Assembly: GCA_963971405.1 (NCBI GenBank)
Contig: OZ020488.1
Coordinates: 10,481,261 to 10,545,260, forward strand
Length of the DNA: 64,000 nt
DNA from: Psococerastis gibbosa
Taxonomy: Eukaryota; Arthropoda; Insecta; Psocodea; Psocidae
Reading direction: 5' to 3'
The translations under genes and the position numbers were made by a program. Shown one piece after another: positions 44,091 through 54,718 of the stretch. A model generated the notes under the pieces. That model saw only the letters and a program-made list of their open reading frames with translations, had not been told where the DNA came from and ran no database searches. Positions within the stretch are counted from its first letter, which is position 1, and each line of letters begins with the position of its first letter.

Positions 44091-44690
44091 CGGCTGAGAC
44101 GCGTCGTACGAATGTCAGACGATCGCATACCGAACAAGATGTACAAAGCAAGAATGACAGGAACACGACTAGCGGGACGTCCTCGTAAACGCTGGAAGGA
44201 TGAGTTAGGCGCCCATTCCACCGACCGGCTAGGGCTATTTACAAAAACGGTGACTCGGTAGCAGACATTCAAGACTTAGGTGGCGTTTCCACCGACCTCG
44301 CATTGCAGAATGCAAATGACATTGACGGAAATTAGAATTTTTCTTTTTATAGAAATCTTTTAAAATGTTTGTACGTAACATATCCCATGACGCCATTTTT
44401 TAATTTTAGTTTGTTTGTTTGTGATTTTACTGTATGATCATTGATCAATTTTAACTATGGCATAGAGGAAAATAAACATTTCCGTCAATTCTGCAATGCG
44501 AGGTCGGTGGAAACCCCGCCTAAGTCTTGAATGTCTGCTACCACGTCACCGTTTTTGTAAATAGCCCTAGCCGGTCGGTGGAATGGGGGCCTTAGAAACG
44601 GATCATCGCTAGCTGGGAGTCCGTAGATGGTGGAGCGAGATGACTGGAGGAGGGTTGTCGACGAGGCAAAAGCCCAACCTTCCTCTTTGG
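44091..44690 (+). pseudogene. LINE ORF2 C-terminal remnant interrupted by a MITE
   Basis: Upstream of the MITE the DNA encodes ...SGTSS-type sequence in one frame and GRPRKRWKDEL in another. After the MITE it resumes as a degenerate version of the LGVRRWW segment and the MTGG... end seen at 20105-20325. The MITE at 44208-44591 splits the copy at GAGTTA. It is dead. Confidence 0.72.
44208..44591. mobile_element. Palindromic MITE (family TWA), full-length concentric form inside a LINE
   Basis: A 384-bp element begins GGCGCCCATTCC and ends GGAATGGGGGCC, with TTA on both sides (44205-44207 and 44592-44594). The unoccupied LINE site is visible at 20182-20200 (GATGAATTAGAAACTGACC). Outer arms 44208-44278, inner pair 44279-44520, with the core between. 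Confidence 0.93.
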
Positions 44691-44744
44691 AAGTCATAAC
44701 CTCCAAACCAGAATTAAAAGAATAATAAATAATGACTCATCATC

Positions 44745-44890
44745 TATTACCAAACCAACTTAGCCGAGTTACACTCCCTTATCCTTCACTAAAAAACCTC
44801 TAGATGTCCTCCGAAGCATGGCGAGAAAGCAACAAGTGAGACTCGAACCAACAACCTTTCGGCTCCGCATTACGACTCTATATATCCCGA
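44745..44890 (-). mobile_element. tRNA-derived SINE-2 copy
   Basis: On the minus strand the head contains a strong B box (GGTTCGAGTC) at about 44846-44855, preceded by TATATAGAGTCGTAATGCGG in the anticodon-arm position. It is followed by GCCATGCTTCGGAGGACATC and the 3' part TTGGTTTGGTAAT. Same family as 10036. Confidence 0.7.
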
Positions 44891-45334
44891 CGATAAAGAA
44901 GAACGAGACAATGGAAGCTGTATATCGGCTTGCCTTATCGCAATGGACAGCTAGTTTATCATACACTTTATCATAGGTACTTCGAACGAGTCAAGTCATC
45001 ATCACTGCACAACAATGTCATTGCCATACCGTGCATTTCTTCGGTGAAGGATGATGAAGGAAGCTCTCGCTGACCGCCTAATTGCCCGAGAAACGTGACG
45101 ACAGACCTGTGATTTGGGAGACAATTAGAGTACGTACAGGTTCATAATGCAATTAGTGTAATATTTAGCACAAGCCGCGTATGCGCGCAGTCGTGCGCGA
45201 GCCACGACTATCGTATTACCATAATCATTCCTATGGAGATCCTCTCATCTCCCGATTCCGCATCAAGATTGCGCTCTCAAAACACGACCATCACTCCAGC
45301 AGGCCTAGTACCAGCAAAGAATAATAACTTACCC
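44891..45334. other. Non-coding stretch
   Basis: Nothing recognised. Confidence 0.5.
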
Positions 45335-45575
45335 AGAGTTGAATCCAGCGGACCAGAGCAGGTTCAAAGCTGCAGATAAATTGGTCGTGTGCACAGAGCC
45401 GGTAGGGAAACATGGTAGGACTTGTCCTGGTCACCTCCGAACTAATCGTGTGACTTCACTGTGTTTCCCAAGTGGTTCGGAATCCACTATAATCAGGAGG
45501 TCCACTGGAGTCCTATGGGCCCACACCGTGGCCTGGGACTGTGTCAAAACCATACTACTACTACCCAGAGGTTTA
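45335..45575 (+). repeat. Interspersed repeat (family Y)
   Basis: Plus-strand copy of the repeat at 12290-12475, ending in an ACTACTACTACCC run. It abuts R850 at 45584. Confidence 0.6.
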
Positions 45576-45583
45576 GAGTTATT

Positions 45584-46435
45584 TCTTTCCAATTTATACG
45601 TAGTATAAGGAATGCTTTGTGATGGTCCAAATTTTTGATTCCGAGATTTCAACAGATTTACACGTTCTGAGGTCCCAGGAACCAAAAAAAGTGGTTTTTA
45701 CGAAATGTCTGTCTGTCGCTCTGTCTGTCTGTTCGCCTATTTCCGCGCAGACTACTCGGTCGATTTTGATGAAATTTGGCATATAGGTTCACAAAAATCA
45801 TACCTCGAGACTATTTATTTTTATTTTGAGCTAACTCAATTTGGGGGGGTTTTATTTTCAAAAAACTCCAAAAAAATTATTTCTCAAAAACGGCTCCAAC
45901 GATTTCTTTTAAATTCACATAGATTATAGTCGTTATTAATGTTAACAAAATGCGTGGGGTCGCTTGCCCCTTGATAGTTTGCTTCTGGGGGTAAAAAAAT
46001 AAAAATAATTAAATTTTCATGAAAAATGACTAAAAAATATATTTTCTGTGGAACCTTTCTATCGATGATTTCTACCTTCAGGTATGTTTTAGGTGTTCAA
46101 TAGGGTAACAAAAACGGACAGGTTGCATTCCCAAAAAATATTTGCTTCTGTGCAAAAAATTATTTTTTGAAAAATTATGGAAAACTCACGCTCCAATACA
46201 TTACGTGCCATGTGTGTGTCATTGTTACTACTGTTACAATGTATTGGTCTGTTCGTTCCAGAATTTGCAATTAAGTTTTAAGGGGTTTTTTACTATATTG
46301 AGGTGGACCCCCCCCCCCTCTCGAGGGATCTGAAATTTAACCATAGGGAAATTATTTCCTATGAAATTACACATGTCTATATCTATTAATTTATAAATTG
46401 GAAAGCATGTTCGAGTGAACTCGGGCCGGTTCTTT
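45584..46435 (+). repeat. R850 interspersed repeat, near full length
   Basis: From TTTCCAATTTATACGTAGTA to AAATTGGAAAGCATGTTCGA and GCCGGTTC, with all the landmarks listed for 37311, including GGGGTCGCTTGCCCCTTGAT and a C10-type run before TCGAGGGATCTGAAATTT. Confidence 0.8.
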
Positions 46436-46499
46436 TATACTAGCATACACAGGAAGCGGAGATGCAGGTAGCTCCTATCACACAGAAAAAGTCAGGGGT

Positions 46500-46880
46500 T
46501 AGTATGGTGGGGCCACAAGAAGAGAAAATATGGACACGAGCTACTACGTGTCAGTGACTATTCACTGAGCACCTGCTGCAGTGCACCCTGTGCCTCACCA
46601 ACTGTACACTGGACGACCTTTGGATTTCACTGAATTGCTGGCGTCAAGACGGCACAGCACTGGGCCCAAAAATTTGCCTAGTCTCCACCTCTCGGACACG
46701 AAAAAGTAAAGTAAGTACTATTCGGTGGAGGGCGGAGGGCGCCTGACCACTAAGAGAAATAAAAGGGAGGTTTGTCACCAGGAGTTGCACAGGACCGTAA
46801 TAACACCAGGAAATTTATGATCCGTGCCGCCGACCCCGTGGGAGGGACAAGGCGCCGCTAAAGTAAAGTAAGTTTAGTTT
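46500..46880 (+). pseudogene. LINE ORF2 C-terminal remnant
   Basis: 46555-46640 translates to EHLLQCTLCLTNCTLDDLWI, the 'EHLLxCPxCxxxCTxxDL' signature at the ORF2 end of a common arthropod LINE family. Repeated AGTAAAGTAAGT tails at about 46700-46720 and 46860-46875 look like two 3' ends. Upstream sequence is missing. Confidence 0.65.
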
Positions 46881-47735
46881 TGGGAACTGACTTGTAAATT
46901 GTCATTTTTGCAGTATAAATATAGAATGTGGGCCTATTGTACTACAAACCGGTGCATATATACGACGGGGAAGAGGATACACATACTTTCTTTGACTGTT
47001 GGCCGTGCATGGGAAAACGAGAGGAGGGCATGTGAAGCTAAGATCGGAACTCTAAATGTGAACATAGTGCGGAAAATGGTTCAGATAGATGCGGTTAGAA
47101 GGAGTTGGCAAGGCTTATCTTGCGGCTGAAGAGGAAAGACCGTAACCAACTATAACAGCAGAAAAAGACACGACTATCTTAAACTAATGCTGAAAACTGG
47201 TTCCAGGATAGTTCGGAACTTTGACTTGCCCGTATTAAACAGCACGTTTTTCATATTTGTGTCCTGAAACCTGAAAAAAAAAATTATAACAGGTGGCAGG
47301 CAACCCAACATTTTTAACATGGCCACCACGAATCAGTACGAATTTATTATTAACAAAATGATTCATGAAGATTAAAATCTAAAAATCATGGCCTACTACA
47401 GGACGGCATACCTATTATCACATGTAAAAATCATTAAATATAAAGACGAATAGCCCAATTAAAGCTGCCAAAGAAATAAACCGTTGGCCATACTTAACTT
47501 CGGCAACCGTAACAGCCTAAAGGAACACAACAACCTAAGTATAGCCTGCACCTGTCCGCAACATCTCTTGAACAACAAATTTTTCAATGTATCTTTGGAC
47601 ATGCGCCAGAAATGTGCAGGTTTATTGCTCGTCCTACATAAAAATTTGCCGCCAGCGACTCTATTAGATCGATCTCAAGAGCTCCATTTATGGTAATTTT
47701 GTTCTGTCAGTAAGATATATCACATGCCTTGCAAA
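46881..47735. other. Non-coding stretch
   Basis: 47070-47130 (GTGCGGAAAATGGTTCAGAT, then AGAAGGAGTTGGCAAGGC) has weak LINE-tail character. Nothing else recognised. Confidence 0.4.
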
Positions 47736-47739
47736 ACGT

Positions 47740-48300
47740 TCTCAACTGGGAAATTTGTCTTTCTAGTACATCGATTGGAAGTGAATTCATTTGTGACATT
47801 TGAGATAACACTAATGGTGATGAGGAACGAAAAGTATCCCATTCTACATGTAATAATCCAAGGGAAGATATATATATGTATGTATGACCTTGGAGTCGGG
47901 ACCCAGGCCACAATTTCAGCCCATAGGTCCCCCAGTTGTACAAGTCGAGTTCTATTACTTCTGCGAATCTCGCTATGACAGTACGTTGGACCACTGGAAC
48001 CCAGCCGTCATAAGCAATAGCGCACCCTAGATGCTCAAGTCTGGGGCGCCAGATCATATGACACTCAGCGAGAATGTGCCGTTCACTTTCGCCCTCCATC
48101 TCACAAGGGAATATAGAAGGACATAAGGCTCGCAAGCACCTGGCTGAAAAACCCGAGCCAGTGGTTTGGTTAGAGGACGACTTCCCTTTTTCGAGCAGCA
48201 GTCTCCAAGGTCCAAATTGCACGATGATCGCCAATTTTCGGACGAAGAGGGATTTAAAGATGAAGAATGGAATAAAGCTGGTGATAAGGACTTATAACAT
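47740..48300 (+). pseudogene. LINE reverse-transcriptase C-terminus split by another LINE fragment
   Basis: The plus strand encodes VMRNEKYPILHVIIQGKIY (47818-47877), then after ~230 bp resumes with ISQGNIEGHKARKHLAEKP and a later-frame MIANFRTKRD (48090-48250). This is the continuous 'RNxKYxxLxxIIQGKIEGxR...WL..L' tail in intact relatives. The interruption (about 47884-48115) is a minus-strand piece of a different LINE. Two retrotransposition events are therefore layered here. Confidence 0.72.
47884..48115 (-). pseudogene. LINE ORF2 C-terminal zinc-knuckle fragment inside another LINE
   Basis: The minus strand reads CEMEGESERHILAECHMIWR followed by PRLEHLGCAIAYDGW, matching the C...E..E.HxLxxC knuckle of non-LTR ORF2 ends. 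It sits between two halves of a plus-strand LINE tail. Confidence 0.65.
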
Positions 48301-49224
48301 GTACACTTTTTAGAAACTCGGAATCTGCCTGATTGATAGCTTTGTTGTGGGTTACTCCGACTCCAAATAAACGTCGAGTGGGCCCACCGTGCTGTTTAAT
48401 AATAATTTAGCCTGAGGTTACAAATAGAAACAAAACAATTTAAGAATACTTTGCATTCTAAAATTAATAAATAAATAAATATATATATTTGTGTTACATT
48501 ATACAAAACCGTACAAGTACAAGAGAGTATATAATAAAATCGTCAAAAATATCGTCAAAATCAGGTAGTTCTGTCATTGTGCTAGTGCCTCAGTGACAGT
48601 GTAGAAAGCCTTCGAGATGGTTTAGGGAAGTTAGAAGCATTTCTCTCCGCTCTCAGTTCAATCGGGAGTTTGCTAAGGTAGGCGAAACCTTGTAGTATAG
48701 GATCCAGTCGCTCACACGTGGCTGTGCGTGGCGCTGGCCTTACAAGGTCTCCCCGTTGCCTCGTGTTGTAGGTGTGGGTGTCCCCGTTTTGTTTAAATGT
48801 CCCCACACCTCAGGCTTTAAGATAAGTAAAATGCATCTAAATATGTACAGACTTGGGGCTGTCAAAATTGTCTTGTTAACATTTTTAACCCCAGGTTAAG
48901 TTATAACTAAACGCTACAATTAGGTATATCAGGTTTATGGGACATTTAGGAGTCTTCAGGTGGTATTAAGGTTAGTTTTAAGAAAGCTGATGCTCCAACA
49001 CAGACGTAATAGTGACGCAATAAGCATACAGCATTCTCTTCAAGGTCAATGTCGAAAATTGGAAATCCTGAGCATACATGCCCAATGATCACTAGAACGC
49101 CCAACCTTAAAGTTCCATAATATTGACCGACATTAGAAAAGAAAGAAATAGTCTTTATTATCCAAATGGGCGAATTTTGAACCTGTCGGCCCTATCTTAC
49201 TATCAACCCATCAGAGAATCAAGA
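48301..49224. other. Non-coding stretch
   Basis: Weak MITE-P traces at 48400-48470 and 48860-48915 (AACAAAACAATTT, ACATTTTTAACCCCAGG). No gene recognised. Confidence 0.45.
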
Positions 49225-49345
49225 GCATAGATTGCCCCAGCGTGGGTTCGAATCCCGCCAAGTCCAGATTTTCTGTGAATCTTCAATTTCGGTTACAACG
49301 AGAATGATGCCTCTTTAACCTAAGGCAATTAAAATTTTATAAATT
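49225..49345 (+). mobile_element. tRNA-derived SINE-3 copy, 5'-truncated
   Basis: GTGGGTTCGAATCCCGCC (B box with T-stem) followed by AAGTCCAGATTTTCTGTGAA and GGTTACAACGAGAATGATGC, co-linear with 9383-9515. The A-box half is missing or degraded. Confidence 0.65.
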
Positions 49346-49634
49346 TAAATAATATTTCATTTAAATTAGTACATAAATGAACAATTGATTACCTTGTTGA
49401 AGTTTTTGAGTCGTTACTCCCATCGGAATTGAATCCAAAAGCCACAACCATTGCTTTGGTCTCTCATTGCACCATAAAATTCACAAACAAGTCACAATAT
49501 TGATAAGCACAGTAGGTTATTTCCACTGATGTAAAGACACAAAAACATATATATTAATCTTCTAGTAATAGTAGCTTAGCGGTAACGCAGCACATTGCAA
49601 ATTCCAACGACGTCCAAGACTTAAAAAATAATTG
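49346..49634. other. Spacer before the large palindrome
   Basis: Nothing recognised. The palindrome boundary lies within TTGAAGTAG at 49634/49635. Confidence 0.5.
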
Positions 49635-49985
49635 AAGTAGTATAGAAAGGGGGTTTCTGGCGCTTACCCCACCCCCCGTCGAGCTACCCCATCTACCCCA
49701 CCCCCCGTCATGCTACCCCTCGTGGGTGGTCTGAGGTTCTGGCGCTTATCCCCCCCCGTCGAGACCCGTGGGTGGTCTTTCTATGGCACTATGATTGTTT
49801 TATTTTTTTTTATAATTACTAATTTGTGAGATAGAGTTATATATATATTTATTTTTTTATTTTTTTATTTATTTTTTTTTTTTTTTTTTTAATGGTGTAA
49901 TTGAATTAAAACATTTCTTTCTTCTTCTTCTTTCTTCTTCGTGGGTGGTCTTTCTATGGCACTATGATTGTTTTTTTTTTTTTAT
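49635..49985. repeat. Outer C-rich block of left arm
   Basis: Short internal direct repeats of TACCCCACCCCCCGTCGAGC and GTGGGTGGTCTTTCTATGGC, with T runs and a (TTC)n block between. Mirror: 62688-63019, where a longer (AT)n run (about 62794-62819) replaces part of the T-rich segment. Confidence 0.85.
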
Positions 49986-49987
49986 AA

Positions 49988-50865
49988 CCCAGGTAAACAT
50001 AAGCTAAATATAGACACCCGTAGTATTTAAAAACCTTAAAATAAATTAATATAAATTTTTTTTTTATCAGCTATATTTACATCGATGAACACGCTTGAGC
50101 TAATGCATAATGTTTAGTACACTACATTGAGTAAACATAAGCTAAATATAGACACCCATAGTATTTAAAGACCGTAAAATAAATTAATATAAGTTTTTTT
50201 CTTAATTATTTATTATCAGATAAATTTACATCGGTGAACACGATTGTGCTAATTAATAATGTTAAGTACACTACATTAAGTAAACATAAGCTAAATATAG
50301 ACACCCATAGTATTTGAAGACCGTTAAATAAATTAATATAAGTTTTTTTTTCTTATTAATTTTTATCAGTAATATTTACATCGATGAACACGCTTGAGCT
50401 AATGCATAATGTTTAGTACACTACATTGAGTAAACATAAGCTAAATATAGACACCCATAGTATTTAAAGACCGTAAAATAAATTAATATAAGTTTTTTCT
50501 TAATTATTTATTATCAGCTAAATTTACATCGATGACCACGCTTGAGCTAATGCATAATGTTAAGTACACTACATTGAGTAAAGATAAGCTAAATATAGAC
50601 ACCCATAGTATTTAAAAACCTTAAAATAAGTTAATATAAGTTTTTTTTCTTATTAATTTTTTTTTTTTTTTTTTTTTATCAGCTACATTTACATCGATGA
50701 ACACGCTTGAGCTAATGCATAATGTTTAGTACACTACATTGAGTAAAGATAAGCTAAATATAGACACCCATAGTATTTAAAAACCTTAAAATAAATTAAT
50801 ATAAGTTTTTTCTTATTAATTTTTTATCAGCTACATTTACATCGACGAACACGCTTGAGCTAATG
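49988..50865. repeat. ~150-bp tandem satellite, six copies (left arm)
   Basis: Units begin near TAAACATAAGCTAAATATAG and contain GACACCCATAGTATTTAAA, a T run, ACATCGATGAACACGCTTGA and GTACACTACATTGAG. Starts are at about 49990, 50131, 50279, 50431, 50579 and 50737. Unit length varies (about 141-158 bp) with T-run length. The mirror array has seven units. Confidence 0.92.
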
Positions 50866-50984
50866 GGAGACAGGGATAGATAAACCAGTGAGGGTGAGCG
50901 CCATTGAATAATGCACATATTAATTACCTAATTTGAAACAGTGGACTACCCACGAATGATAGACGGTAAGGGTGGGACTCGGCG

Positions 50985-51385
50985 TTGCACTCAGTATCTT
51001 AAAAGGAATGTATTAATCCCACAATAGGTGTTCAATGTACCCACCAGCCATGTTTATAAAAATGAATTTTCAATAATCCCAACTAAGTCTCAGTTTCTCA
51101 CAATGGGTGTGCAATATACCAGGCAGTCGTGTTTTCTATGTTAGATTTAGTTACATTGGGCTAGGACAGGTTAAGTTATAATATTAGGCTAGGTTAAATT
51201 TTTATATCAAGTTAGGGTAGGTTACATTGGATTAGGATAGGCCAGATTAGGTTACATTGGGTTAGGTTAGCTGTTTACCTAGATTAAATTCATCATTTTT
51301 TTAACAAAAATATTTTTATATCAAATAAATATGATGTTAAGTTAGGTTACATTGGGTAAGGATAGGTTGAGTTAGCCACAAACAA
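50985..51385. repeat. TTAGG-like direct-repeat block, outer copy, left arm
   Basis: Starts GCACTCAGTATCTTAAAAGG, contains CACAATAGGTGTTCAATGTA, and ends in a series of GGTTACATTGGGTTAGGATAGG-like words. The same block recurs in the same orientation at 55674-56250, so the two bracket the 4.3-kb interior like long direct terminal repeats. Confidence 0.85.
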
Positions 51386-52340
51386 GCCATTAATAAATCT
51401 ACCCCTCGCTGACAGTCCATTGTAAGCTAAAGTGATTTTTGTTTTCGTAAATCTATCCAACACTTAGGTTGAAGCATGGTCATTATCGCATTATAGATAT
51501 GTCTTAGGTTTAAAAGTTTGTTTTAAGTGATTGTATGTAAAGACATTGTTTATGAGGGAAGATTTTACTGATCATAATAATAATTGCACAATTATGAGCG
51601 GAGGAGCACTATCTAACGAGGGGAACTTTGTATGCAAAACATCTATAGCTCTAGATGGTGTTGTAAAATAATACAATTATAAAAACATAACCATACGTCA
51701 TGATCCCGTTGTATATTTACATAATATGGAAGGTGAGGTTGATTCAATTACAACTGAAAACATAAAACTTTTTAAAGTGATTAAATGGTATAAAAGGACA
51801 AGTCCCGTGCTGGGCAATTAATAAATCTATCCAACGCACAGGTTTAAGGGAAGTATTGATTTAGTAAACAGATAACCGTGTGCAGATTCAAACCTGTTGA
51901 GAATCACCAGGTGCACTCAGTACACCCATCACACCAGGGGGTCCATTGTAAGCTAAGTGATTTTTGTTTTTGCATCAGTTGCACCCGGCAATGATAAAAA
52001 CTATACTGAAGCATGGTTTCGTGCTAAAAACGAACAACTTCTCCTCACTGATGACTCCACAATAAAATATCAACAAATAAACAAACAACATTTACAATAT
52101 TAAAAATGGTAGGGGGGGGGGCCCTTTAAAAGCAAAAGTGAACATTACAATTGCAAATACAAGTAAAGAAAAAATGTACGAATTAAGTAAAAAAAAAATT
52201 TTTTTAAACGTTAATAGAAAAACAATTGTGCAGGCAGATAACTGAAGTAATGTAGGCTAATAATAAAATATTGGTTGACAATCGACACTGAGAGAACATC
52301 CACTTTACAGTATGTATCCCAATTTTCATTAAGTCTAGTT
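51386..52340. other. Mosaic interior of left arm
   Basis: Contains repeated short blocks: TCCATTGTAAGCTAA...GTGATTTTTGTTTT at 51416 and 51942, and CATTATCGCATTATAGATATG at 51481, shared with 55209. No open frame of note. Mirror: 60165-61132. Confidence 0.6.
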
Positions 52341-52359
52341 GCTAAGTAGGGACGTGATG

Positions 52360-53090
52360 TTATTGGGGTTGGAAGAAATTAGGTATTTTATGTGTCTTGA
52401 AACTTGTTATGCTGACGGAGTCCTTTATGTTGTCCGGTAGGGAATTGTACAATGGAATAGACTTATACATAATATGCGAATGCATAAAGTGTTCCGTATT
52501 CGGTTTCAAAGTTTTTAGGTTGCGTCCGGTACCAAGTCTGGTATTAATGTTATGATGGACGAAATCACCTTGCCCAAGAATGGTTTTTGCCCTTTTTAAA
52601 TCGAAAAGTAGAAGTTGTTTTGCACATAGCAATGGCAATGGGAGGGCATTGAATTCCTGAAAAAGAAGATTTGAAGGGTAGCGGCGAGGCTTCCCTATAG
52701 CTACCCTGATGGCTATTCTTACATCAGTTTCTAGGGAGCATATATGGGAAGAGTGAGCACCACCCCAGGCTAATATGCTATATTGGAAAATTGATTGGAC
52801 TAAAGCATGATAAACTTACCTTACAGAGTGTCAACGTTAAGTGTACACCTTAGCATCCTTAATTTGTTATAGGTTCTTCTAATTCGTTTTGATGTTAGGA
52901 GGATTTGTTCATACCACTTGAGATGATTATCAATGGTAACGCCTAAATATTTAATAGTATTTGCTTTTGCGATTATCTGACATGTGCATGGATTAAGGTT
53001 GCAATTATTATGGAGTATTAAACTGAGATAGAATAGAATAGAAGAATAGAATAATGTATTTCGTTCCTTCAATAATACATATACATGCAC
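52360..53090 (-). pseudogene. LINE reverse-transcriptase 3' part (left arm)
   Basis: The minus strand encodes the region after the polymerase palm of a non-LTR element: IAKANTIKYLGVTIDNHLKW and RIRRTYNKLRML (53090-52821). After a frame change follows ALPLPLLCAKQLLLFDLKRA, and finally YNSLPDNIKDSVSITSFKTH before the stop at 52360. 'KYLGVxIDxxLxW' and 'YNxLPxxIKxxxSxxxFK' are standard markers of this end. Disrupted near 52800 by a stop and a frameshift. The catalytic motifs lie upstream and are missing. Confidence 0.82.
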
Positions 53091-53566
53091 ACCAATATAA
53101 TGAGGTAGGGGTGGCCCAAAGGATTTCTCCCGTGCTGGGGACCCCTTAATACTATAATAACTAAGCTAAAACTTTATCGATAATAATTAATTTTATGTAG
53201 ACTCTAAGTAACATCACTAAGTAAGGAAATAAGTAAGATCATATACTAAGATGGTTTATCACTCTGTTGAATCCGGGGTTGTTATGCTAACGCACTATTG
53301 CTGGAAGATTTCTTAGTTGATTTTGGGACAGATGAAAGCTAATTTTACTAATGAATTTTTTTTTTGTTGTAGATTTTTTTTATGAACTCAGGAAGGCTGT
53401 TATATAATGGAACTGATAGGTAAATGTGAGAATGTGTGAAAAGGGTAGTGTTATGATTGGGGATCTGAAGATTGCGACCAACACCAAGTCCAGTATAGCT
53501 AAAACTATGGAAGAATATATAGCCTTCAGTATTGGAGAGTTATGCTTTTAAGACACTTACCAATTT
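53091..53566. other. Spacer in left arm
   Basis: Includes CTCCCGTGCTGGGGACCCC near 53128, resembling 1140-1160. No gene recognised. Confidence 0.5.
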
Positions 53567-54715
53567 ATGGCCTCCTCATTAGATTCAGTAGTTAAAAATC
53601 TTGTTGATGCGGATAAAAATAAATTTAAAATTATGAAAACATGTTTTGTGGGTGAAAAATTAGACTTGATGTTGAGGAAGGGTGTCTTCCCCTATGAATA
53701 TATAACGCACGAGTCACAATTTAATGAGGAACACTTACCTACAATCATTGCATTTTTTTTTTTTTTTTTAGTCAATTAACTCAAGAGTGGATTTCACAAG
53801 AAAAATATGAACATGCTCAAAAGGTGTGGAATGCTTTTGATATAAAGAATTTAGAAGAATACCAAGACTTGAATGTATTAAACAACACCCTTCTCTTTTG
53901 CGATGTTTTTGAAGCCTTTAGAGCCTAATGTTTTGAAAACGATAACCTCGAAATTTGTCACATGTACACTGCACCAGGGCTAGCTCTTCAGAGCTGTCTG
54001 AAAATATTAGTGGGTTTCGCTGGATGGAGGAGGAAGAAATCAAAAAATTTTAATGTAATGCTCGCACCTAATGAGGACGATGATGGGTTCATATTACATG
54101 TGGACTTGGAATATCCACAAAAATTACATGATTTACATAATGAATACCCACTAGCAGCTGAACATTGTGTTGTAACTTCAGACATGATTTCTCCATATTG
54201 CAAGGAATTTCTCGCTGAAAATAATATATCTTTAACATCCACCATCTCAATGCTTATTCCCAACTTAAACGATAAACACAACTATATAATACATTATCGA
54301 AATTTGAAGCAATGTTTAGAATTGGCATTAAAATTAAAATGTATACATAAAATTTTAGCTTTTAAGCAAAGCGCTTGGATGCGACCCTTTATCGATTTTA
54401 ATTAGCTTGTAATGATTTCGAGAAGGATTTTTATAAATTGAAAATTAATAGTATGTATGGGAAGACAATGGAGAATGTTAGAAATCACGCAAAATTATAG
54501 TTAGTTAACACTGGCAAACGAGCTAGCAAACTTATCTCATCCCCTGCATTTAAAGATTTTAGGATTTTTTCAAACGATTTAATAGCAGTCCGATCAAAAA
54601 AAAAAAAAAAATAATAATAATATTTTGCTAAACAAACCAATACTTATTGGTCTAACCGTTCTCGAGCTATCCAAGGTAGTTAAGTACGAATTTCATTATA
54701 ACTTTGTAAAACAAA
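53567..54715 (+). pseudogene. Protein-primed DNA polymerase B remnant (Polinton/adintovirus-like), left arm
   Basis: Three pieces in order match family-B protein-primed polymerases of Polinton/adintovirus type. The first (53567-53928) ends in an exonuclease-domain helix (LNNTLLFCDVFEAFRA, with the acidic D) and is frameshifted at a T run (53753-53770). The second (53940-54405) has YTAPGLALQSC, then ILHVDLEYPQKLHDLHNEYP and the HYRNLKQCLELALKLKCIHK block. The third (54415-54715) has YGKTMENVRNHAKL, a stop, KLISSPAFKDFRIFSNDLIA and VVKYEFHYNFVKQKY. The palm motif A segment is deleted between pieces one and two, and the sequence stops just before motif C. No activity possible. Confidence 0.85.
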
Positions 54716-54718
54716 AGT

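Noticed and set aside
49988..50865. A CRISPR array (regular ~150-bp repeats)
   Set aside because: Whole units are repeated with no unique spacers, in a eukaryotic context with no cas genes.
50985..51385. A true telomere
   Set aside because: The TTAGG-like words are irregular, mixed with ACATTGG and other spacers, and lie internally in both orientations. Pure (TTAGG)n is absent.
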